A stretch of DNA of 64,000 bases. It comes from Rhodanobacter glycinis (GTDB lineage Bacteria; Pseudomonadota; Gammaproteobacteria; Xanthomonadales; Rhodanobacteraceae). The notes below the pieces were generated by a model that saw only the letters and a list, made by a program, of their open reading frames with translations, was not told the DNA's origin and searched no databases. Position 1 is the first letter of the stretch. Each line of letters begins with the position of its first letter. This document shows, piece after piece, positions 58,826 through 64,000 of the stretch. The translations under genes and the position numbers were made by a program. The stretch is taken from positions 1,437,912 through 1,501,911 of the forward strand of contig NZ_RCZB01000001.1 of the NCBI RefSeq assembly GCF_006438785.1. Direction: 5' to 3'.

Positions 58826-59494
58826 TTGAACAGCCCCCTGCAAGCACTGATCGACAGCAACCGACGCTGGTCGGCCGCCGTACGCGCGGAAGATCCGCAT
58901 TTCTTCGAACGCCTGGCCAAGCAGCAGGCACCGAAGTATCTGTGGATCGGCTGCTCCGACTCGCGCGTGCCGGCGACTCAGATCGTCGACCTGCCGCCGG
59001 GCGATATTTTCGTGCAGCGCAACGTCGCCAACGTGGTTTCGCACACCGATCTCAACTGCCTCAGCACGGTGCAGTTCGCGGTAGACGTCCTCAAGGTGGA
59101 GCACATCATCATCGTCGGACACTACGGCTGTGGTGGCATCCAGGCCGTGCTGGACGAGCGCCGGCTCGGCCTGGTCGACAACTGGCTGCGGCATGTCGGT
59201 GAGGTGGCCGAGAAACATTCCGCCATGCTCGCCGCGCTGGACCTGATGCAGCTGCGCAACAACCGCCTGTGCGAGCTCAACGCAATCGAACAGGTCTCCA
59301 ACATCTGCCATACCACGATGGTGATGGACGCCTGGGAACGCGGCCAGAAACTGTCTGTGCATGCGTGGTGCTACAGCCTGGACAACGGCCACGTGAACGA
59401 TCTGAACATGCACGTCACCTCGCGCGAAACCCTGCTGCCCGCCTACCACAATGCGATGCAGCAGCTGGTCCGGATACCGGAACCGCGGCGGTGA
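58826..59494 (+). CDS. Beta-class carbonic anhydrase
   Basis: Zinc enzyme of 222 residues that interconverts CO2 and bicarbonate. The zinc ligands are seen in WIGCSDSRVPA (Cys, with Asp-Arg dyad) and IIVGHYGCGGIQAV (His, Cys). TTG 58826 is inferred as start: MNSPLQALIDSNRRW fits the family, and no ATG or GTG lies between it and the AMSDH stop; the ribosome site is poor. Its stop overlaps the next gene's GTG start. Its position between aminomuconate-degrading enzymes is unusual and may relate to CO2 released by ACMSD. Confidence 0.9.
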   Translation: MNSPLQALIDSNRRWSAAVRAEDPHFFERLAKQQAPKYLWIGCSDSRVPATQIVDLPPGDIFVQRNVANVVSHTDLNCLSTVQFAVDVLKVEHIIIVGHYGCGGIQAVLDERRLGLVDNWLRHVGEVAEKHSAMLAALDLMQLRNNRLCELNAIEQVSNICHTTMVMDAWERGQKLSVHAWCYSLDNGHVNDLNMHVTSRETLLPAYHNAMQQLVRIPEPRR

Positions 59495-59919
59495 GCGAAG
59501 GCATCCGCACCGATGCAGCGCCCGCCCCCGTCGGCGCCTACCCACATGCACGCCGTGTCGGCAACCTGCTGTTCCTCTCCGGCGTCGGCCCGCGCCAACC
59601 CGGCGACAACGTGATCCCAGGCAACGTGCACGACGCGGACGGTCGGCTGGTGAGTTACGACATCGAGGCGCAATGCCGACAGGTATTCGCGAACGTGCGC
59701 GCCGTGCTGGAGGCCAGCGGAACCGCGTGGACCGACCTAGTCGATGTCACCGTATTCCTGACCGACATGCAACGCGACTTCGCCACCTACAACCGGCTGT
59801 ATGCGGAATATTTTGCCGGGGTCGACGCCTGCCGTACCACGCTGGGCATCAGTGCCCTGCCGACGCCGATCGCGATCGAACTGAAATGCGTCGCAGCGCT
59901 TTCAGCAAGCCAGGGCTGA
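59491..59919 (+). CDS. RidA-family 2-aminomuconate deaminase
   Basis: RidA/YjgF-fold protein of 142 residues. Unlike housekeeping RidA, its stretches APVGAYPHARRVGNLLFLSGVGP, YDIEAQCRQVF and VTVFLTDMQRDFATYNRLYAEYF match the AmnD/NbaF 2-aminomuconate deaminases of nitrobenzoate and tryptophan degradation. It would turn 2-aminomuconate into 4-oxalocrotonate. GTG 59491 overlaps the carbonic anhydrase stop (GTGA). A terminator follows. Confidence 0.85.
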   Translation: MSEGIRTDAAPAPVGAYPHARRVGNLLFLSGVGPRQPGDNVIPGNVHDADGRLVSYDIEAQCRQVFANVRAVLEASGTAWTDLVDVTVFLTDMQRDFATYNRLYAEYFAGVDACRTTLGISALPTPIAIELKCVAALSASQG

Positions 59920-59966
59920 CAACTTCGCCCTTGGCGAATGCAAGCCGATCAGGCAGCACTCATGAA

Positions 59967-59996
59967 AAACCCCGCCGATCTGCACCGGCGAGGTTT
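59967..59996. terminator. Bidirectional terminator between deaminase and His-rich gene
   Basis: AAACCCCGCCG (59967-59977) pairs with CGGCGAGGTTT (59986-59996) with one G-U pair; A- and T-rich ends on both strands, placed between converging genes. Confidence 0.8.
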
Positions 59997-60025
59997 CGGT
60001 CCACAACAATTCAACCAACCGACTG

Positions 60026-60256
60026 TCAGCCCGCTGTGCTGGCAGAAGCCGGGGTGGCAGCGGCCTTGTGATGGTGGTGCTTGTGGTGATGAGCCTTGGG
60101 CGCTGCAGCCGCCGCCGGAGCTGCGGCGGGTGCGGCTGCAGGTGCTGCCTGTGCCGCTGACGCAGCCGCCTGCGGAGCCGCAGTCTGAGCCAGCACGGAA
60201 CCGGAAAGCGCAACGCCAACAACGAGCAGGGAAGCAATCAGAAGTTTACGCATCAT
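60026..60256 (-). CDS. Small secreted Ala/His-rich protein
   Basis: 76 residues: signal peptide LLIASLLVVGVALSGSVLAQ, then an Ala/Pro-rich stretch and a His/Lys cluster HHHKHHHHKAAATP near the C-terminus. After cleavage about 55 residues remain, with seven His in nine positions, a likely divalent metal-binding (nickel, copper, zinc) segment; acid-shock-like proteins have similar composition. No homologous function is known to me. The start is ATG-ATG (60256 or 60253). It is transcribed toward the terminator at 59967-59996. Confidence 0.75.
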   Translation of the reverse strand: MMRKLLIASLLVVGVALSGSVLAQTAAPQAAASAAQAAPAAAPAAAPAAAAAPKAHHHKHHHHKAAATPASASTAG

Positions 60257-60444
60257 GATGTAGAGCCTCGAATGATCAAGGTATCGCGAACCCGGCCGGA
60301 ACCCGGCAACTCGGGTGGCGCGACGTACCGACAATGCGGCGAAAACGAGATACCGGGGCTGAACGCCATGCGGGCCACTCCACACCCGGCGCACGCAAGA
60401 TCTTGACTTTCATCCAGCGCGATCGAACACGCAATAACCTGCGT

Positions 60445-61233
60445 CTATTCCAGGCAAAACCGCAGCATCCGGCCAATCAATTCCTGCACCGCCGGTGCCC
60501 TCTCCTCGTCGTATTCGAAGCTTGCTTCATCCATGTAATTGAGCTGTACCAGCTCCAGCTGCACGGCCTGCACGCCCGCCTCGGGATTGCCGTAGTGCCG
60601 GGTGATGTAGCCGCCCTTGAACCGGCCATTGACGGCAAAACTGAAGCGCGGCTGCGATTCCAGGCAAGCCTGCAGTTGCGATTGCAGCAACGTACCGCAA
60701 CTCGCCCCCGTCGCCGTGCCGAGGTTGAAGTCGGGCAAGCGCCCCTCGAACAGCATCGGCACCTGGCCGCGGATGGAGTGCCCCTCCCACAGCACCGCTC
60801 GACCGTGTTCTGCACACAGTCTCGCAAGTTCATGCGTCAGGGCCTGATGATAGGGCTGCCAGAATTCATTTATCCGCCATTGAACTTCGCTGCTATCCGG
60901 CGCGCCTCCCTCCAGATACAGCGGTTCGCCATCGAATCCGATTGTCGGTATCAGGCCGGTCTCGCGTTGCCCCGGATATAGCGCGTGCCCGTCGGTCGGT
61001 CGGTTGAGGTCGATCACGTAGCGCGACGCCAACGGCTTCAGCACGCCGGCACCCAGCGCCTGCGCCAACGGCTCGTACAGCCGTCCCACATGCCAGTCGG
61101 TATCCGGCGAGCGGCGCGCTGCGGGGTGCATGCGCGCGGCGATGTCGTCCGGAATGAAGCTGCCGTCATGCGGCAGGCTGATCAGCAGCGGCACGCGGCC
61201 GCGCTGCAGAGTGAAGTTGGCCATGCGTGGCAT
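60445..61233 (-). CDS. hutG: N-formylglutamate deformylase
   Basis: Hydrolyses N-formylglutamate to glutamate and formate in the last step of one histidine degradation route; 262 residues. Conserved PLLISLPHDGSFIPDDI, DTDWHVGRLYEPL, RYVIDLNRP and VLWEGHSIRGQVPMLFEGRLPDFNLGT, with His and Asp residues for metal. It ends NGRFKGGYITRHYGNP plus a short tail. ATG 61233 is used; 61224 (MANFTLQRG) is possible. Other hut genes are not in the window. It lies 5 bases after gor. Confidence 0.92.
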   Translation of the reverse strand: MPRMANFTLQRGRVPLLISLPHDGSFIPDDIAARMHPAARRSPDTDWHVGRLYEPLAQALGAGVLKPLASRYVIDLNRPTDGHALYPGQRETGLIPTIGFDGEPLYLEGGAPDSSEVQWRINEFWQPYHQALTHELARLCAEHGRAVLWEGHSIRGQVPMLFEGRLPDFNLGTATGASCGTLLQSQLQACLESQPRFSFAVNGRFKGGYITRHYGNPEAGVQAVQLELVQLNYMDEASFEYDEERAPAVQELIGRMLRFCLE

Positions 61234-61238
61234 TGTAC

Positions 61239-62585
61239 TCAGTCCATCAGCACGAGTTCTTCCGCTGAGCTGGGGTGGATCGCCACTGTCGCATCCAGAT
61301 CGCGTTTGCGCAGACCTAGCTTCAGGGCAACCGCAAAGCCTTGCAGTATTTCGTCAGCACCCGGGCCCAGCACGTGGATGCCAAGCACGCGCTCATCGCT
61401 GCCCACGCAGACCAGCTTCATCAGGCTCTGTCCATGCCAACCAGTCAGCGCCCACTGCATCGGCGTAAATCGGCGGCGATAGACGATGACTGCATCGCCA
61501 TGCAGCTCGCGAGCTGCCTCCTCGGTCAGGCCGACCATGCCGAGCGGTGGTTTGGAAAACACCACGCTGGGAATATTTTCGTAGTTAAGCTGAGCGTCTG
61601 GTTGACCGCCAAACAGCCGATCCGCCAACCGCCGACCAGCCGCCACGGCTACCGGCGTCAACGCCTTGCGCGCGGTCACGTCGCCGACCGCATGCACGCC
61701 CGCAACATGGGTGTCCTGCCGTGCATCGGTCAGCACATGACCGCAGTCGTCGGTAACCACGCCGATCGATCCAAGCTGCAATGCTTCGGTGTTGGGCACC
61801 CGCCCGACTGCCCACAGCAAGGCGTCGTACGGCCCGCGGGAACCGGCCACGGCATCGTCGATCAGAATGCCGCCGTCAGCACGATGCACCGTCTGCACGG
61901 CGCTTTGCATAGTGATGCGAATGCCCTGCGCCGCCATCAGCTCCTGCAATGCGTCCACCATTTCCGCATCGAAGCCTTCCAGCAGGCGATCGTGCGCCAA
62001 CATCTCCACCTCACTGCCGAGCGCCTGCAGCAAACCGGCAAATTCCACCGCCACATAGCCACCGCCCACAATCGCCAGGTGGTGCGGCAATGCCTGCAAC
62101 GCAAACACATCGTCGGACACCATGCCCAACCGAAAACCCGGCAAGGGCAACGTGCGCGGACGGGCGCCGGTGGCGATCACGATCCGAGCGGCATGCAGCT
62201 GGCTGCCATCGGTCAGTTCGATCGTGTCGGCGGTGACGAAGCGGCCGGCCTGACGAATCAATTCCACACCCGCCTCATGCAGACGCTGCGCGTAACGCTG
62301 GTCGATCGCGTCGATGTAGCGTGTGCGCACCTGGCGGAAGCGTTCCCAATCCAGCGAGCCCGGCTGCGAGGCGAAGCCCACGTCGACCGCAAACTGCTGC
62401 GCCTGTGCCCACTGCGCGGCAAACCACAGAGCCTTCTTTGGCACGCAACCGCGATGCACGCAGGTGCCACCCAACGCGCCCGGATCCAGCAAGGCAACCC
62501 GCGCGCCATGCTGCGCGGCGCGAAAGGCGGTAGCCAGGCCGCCGGAGCCAGCGCCGAGCACGATCAGGTCATGGCTTGCCGTCAT
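61239..62585 (-). CDS. gor: Glutathione-disulfide reductase
   Basis: Flavoprotein disulfide reductase of 448 residues. The FAD loop LIVLGAGSGGLATAFRAAQ, redox-active disulfide GGTCVHRGCVPKK, NAD(P) loop AIVGGGYVAVEFAGLL, second FAD motif VHAVGDVTARKALTPVA, and the C-terminal catalytic HPSSAEELV (usually HPTSAEE) are all seen. The order of motifs is that of Gor; a related Gor-like enzyme for another thiol cannot be excluded. It starts divergently from the gene at 62790. Confidence 0.94.
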   Translation of the reverse strand: MTASHDLIVLGAGSGGLATAFRAAQHGARVALLDPGALGGTCVHRGCVPKKALWFAAQWAQAQQFAVDVGFASQPGSLDWERFRQVRTRYIDAIDQRYAQRLHEAGVELIRQAGRFVTADTIELTDGSQLHAARIVIATGARPRTLPLPGFRLGMVSDDVFALQALPHHLAIVGGGYVAVEFAGLLQALGSEVEMLAHDRLLEGFDAEMVDALQELMAAQGIRITMQSAVQTVHRADGGILIDDAVAGSRGPYDALLWAVGRVPNTEALQLGSIGVVTDDCGHVLTDARQDTHVAGVHAVGDVTARKALTPVAVAAGRRLADRLFGGQPDAQLNYENIPSVVFSKPPLGMVGLTEEAARELHGDAVIVYRRRFTPMQWALTGWHGQSLMKLVCVGSDERVLGIHVLGPGADEILQGFAVALKLGLRKRDLDATVAIHPSSAEELVLMD

Positions 62586-62789
62586 TGAAGCGTCCTCGTG
62601 AGTTGTTCCGAATCTACCGCATGCCGGCTGGCGTCACCGTCAAACCGACACTAATGCCCACCTTTCAGGTTGCGACCCTTTCGCCTTCACCGCATCGCGA
62701 ACGGGTCGACCGAATCCAGGTCGCCGGGTGCTTGCTTGGCGGCTGATTCGCGGGCACGCTTGACCCGAATCATCCCCATGGGTTTGAAC

Positions 62790-64000
62790 ATGCCGATCCG
62801 AGCGCGGTCCAGAATGGTTTCCATCGTGGTCTGTGTCGGCGCGTTGCTGATACCGGCAGCGCTGGCACAAAACTTCAGTCCCGCGGCTATCGCGATGTTC
62901 AACGCGCTGAACCAGCAACCCAACGATCTGGCCCGTTACGTCTACCTGGTCAGGACGATGCCCGAACTTCCGGTATCCGACCGTGCGCTCGCGATGCAGA
63001 TGTTTGCCTCCACCGAAGACGAACTCGGCCTGTACAACGAAGCCCTCCGCGACTTCCCGCTGAAGAGTCATGTGGCGGCAGACACCACGCTTCCAACCGT
63101 GGCTGAATGGAAGTCCGCCGACGCCGCCGACGTCATCACGAAGCTGGCCGGCGACCATCGCCTCGTGCTGATCAACGAGGCGCACCACGACGCCCACACC
63201 CGGCAACTTACGCTGGCCCTGCTGCCACGCCTGCGGGCGCTTGGGTTCAACTACTTCGCCGCCGAAGCGCTGCTGGACAAGGATGATCAGCTGATGCAAC
63301 GAGGCTATCCGGTCAAGAGCAGCGGCACCGAATACCTCCGCGAACCCTCGTACGGCGACATCGTGCGCCTGGCGATCAAACTGGGCTTCAAGGTCGTGTC
63401 CTACGATGTGGACAACGGCACCACGCAGGAACGTGAACTCGGTCAGGCAGAGAACCTGAACCGAAAGGTGTTTGCCAGGGATCCCAACGCCCGTCTGTTC
63501 GTCCACGCCGGCTACGCGCATATCGACAAGGCCAAGGGACGCTTGGGCAAGACCCTGCCGATGGCCGTGCAGCTGCAGAAGTTGACCGGCATCGTGCCAC
63601 TGTCGATCGACCAGACCCAGTTCCGCGAACAGATCCCGAGTGAGCAGGACGCCTACCAGAACCTCATTGCTGCGTTCAAACCCGAGGGCCCTACCGTCTT
63701 GCTCAACCGGGCCGGCAATCAACCGTGGAGCGCCCATCCGGAGTTGTACGACCTCAATGTGATCCTGCCACCCTCAGGCTTGGGAGCTGTCGAGAGCGGA
63801 TACGTGCAACCCTCGACGATCGTGCACGACATGGTGCGCAGCCAGCCCATGCTGGCGCACTTCGTCAATACACAGCGCCCCGAGTGGCTCACCCTGCATG
63901 ACCAGCGCTTTCCGTATACGGTCAGCACGACGCTCTGCAAGGTCACCACACCCTGTGTCGTCGATGCGCACTACATCGATGAGTCCAACGATGCCATCGC
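62790..64000 (+). CDS. Secreted EreA/TIKI-like protein (cut by right edge)
   Basis: 403 complete codons of an open gene. The N-terminus has a signal peptide (VSIVVCVGALLIPAALAQ). The body shows LVLINEAHHDAHTRQLTLALL, GFNYFAAEALL, and FVHAGYAHIDKAKG, with His and Glu clustered as in erythromycin esterase/TIKI/ChaN-type metal-dependent folds. The exact substrate is not predictable. ATG 62790 was chosen; 62778 is in frame, and neither has a strong ribosome site. The family often has C-terminal repeats, which may be beyond the window. Confidence 0.72.
   Translation, partial: MPIRARSRMVSIVVCVGALLIPAALAQNFSPAAIAMFNALNQQPNDLARYVYLVRTMPELPVSDRALAMQMFASTEDELGLYNEALRDFPLKSHVAADTTLPTVAEWKSADAADVITKLAGDHRLVLINEAHHDAHTRQLTLALLPRLRALGFNYFAAEALLDKDDQLMQRGYPVKSSGTEYLREPSYGDIVRLAIKLGFKVVSYDVDNGTTQERELGQAENLNRKVFARDPNARLFVHAGYAHIDKAKGRLGKTLPMAVQLQKLTGIVPLSIDQTQFREQIPSEQDAYQNLIAAFKPEGPTVLLNRAGNQPWSAHPELYDLNVILPPSGLGAVESGYVQPSTIVHDMVRSQPMLAHFVNTQRPEWLTLHDQRFPYTVSTTLCKVTTPCVVDAHYIDESNDAI

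Noticed and set aside
62687..62923. Minus-strand 78-codon frame over the start of the right-edge gene
   Set aside because: It is antisense to a signal peptide and mature region with family motifs, and has no recognisable domain of its own.

Overview
The window is GC-rich (roughly 65%), densely packed chromosomal DNA of a gammaproteobacterium. Several traits point to the Xanthomonadales, most likely the Rhodanobacteraceae (Rhodanobacter, Dyella, Frateuria type): a fused N-acetylglutamate synthase/kinase, an N-acetylornithine carbamoyltransferase instead of ordinary ornithine carbamoyltransferase, the gene order argF'-argG-argE'-argAB-argC-argH-proB-proA, and a FimX-type c-di-GMP receptor. The genus is an inference. 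I see no phage, insertion sequence, CRISPR array, tRNA or rRNA, so this is mostly core genome.

Layout. 0-6 kb: feoAB iron uptake under a Fur box, divergent from a leucine/isovalerate degradation cluster (liuC, cupin, liuD, liuE). 6-9 kb: a secreted amidohydrolase and small acetyltransferase/YdeI genes. 9-12 kb: two RcnB-like periplasmic proteins, an SDR dehydrogenase, and the EF-P paralogue EfpL. 12-18.4 kb: a FUSC membrane protein, then kynurenine-pathway genes (ACMSD, unknown secreted protein, kynureninase) and a phytase-like esterase. 18.5-29.3 kb: one ten-gene minus-strand arginine/proline operon headed by argF', preceded by a leader that looks like a classical transcription attenuator with an arginine-rich 15-codon peptide. 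29.4-35 kb: glycine-zipper protein, cysS-sufE, an unusual DksA with a histone H1-like tail, yidD, a decayed dihydroorotase and folE2. 35-39 kb: operon mtaD-yciI-ubiG-mupP-squalene/phytoene synthase-like. 39-43 kb: efp/epmB divergent pair and fimX. 43-53 kb: housekeeping genes rpsP-rimM-trmD-rplS, ffh/ypjD, radA, alr, dnaB, and rpsF-rpsR-rplI. 53-60 kb: an A-type Fe-S carrier, asnS, a MalM-like lipoprotein, then the lower kynurenine branch (2-aminomuconate semialdehyde dehydrogenase, beta carbonic anhydrase, RidA-type 2-aminomuconate deaminase). 60-64 kb: His-rich small protein, hutG, gor, and an EreA/TIKI-like secreted protein cut by the right edge.

How the parts connect. ACMSD makes 2-aminomuconate semialdehyde, which AMSDH and the RidA-like deaminase 42 kb away would process, so tryptophan/kynurenine degradation is split between two loci. 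EF-P with its lysine loop and EpmB are divergent neighbours, while EfpL sits elsewhere. The arginine operon encodes every step from glutamate through N-acetylcitrulline to arginine except argD and carbamoyl-phosphate synthase, plus proBA. The most interesting signals are the argF' attenuator, the DksA with a basic tail and a degenerate zinc site, and a perfect DnaA box upstream of dnaB.
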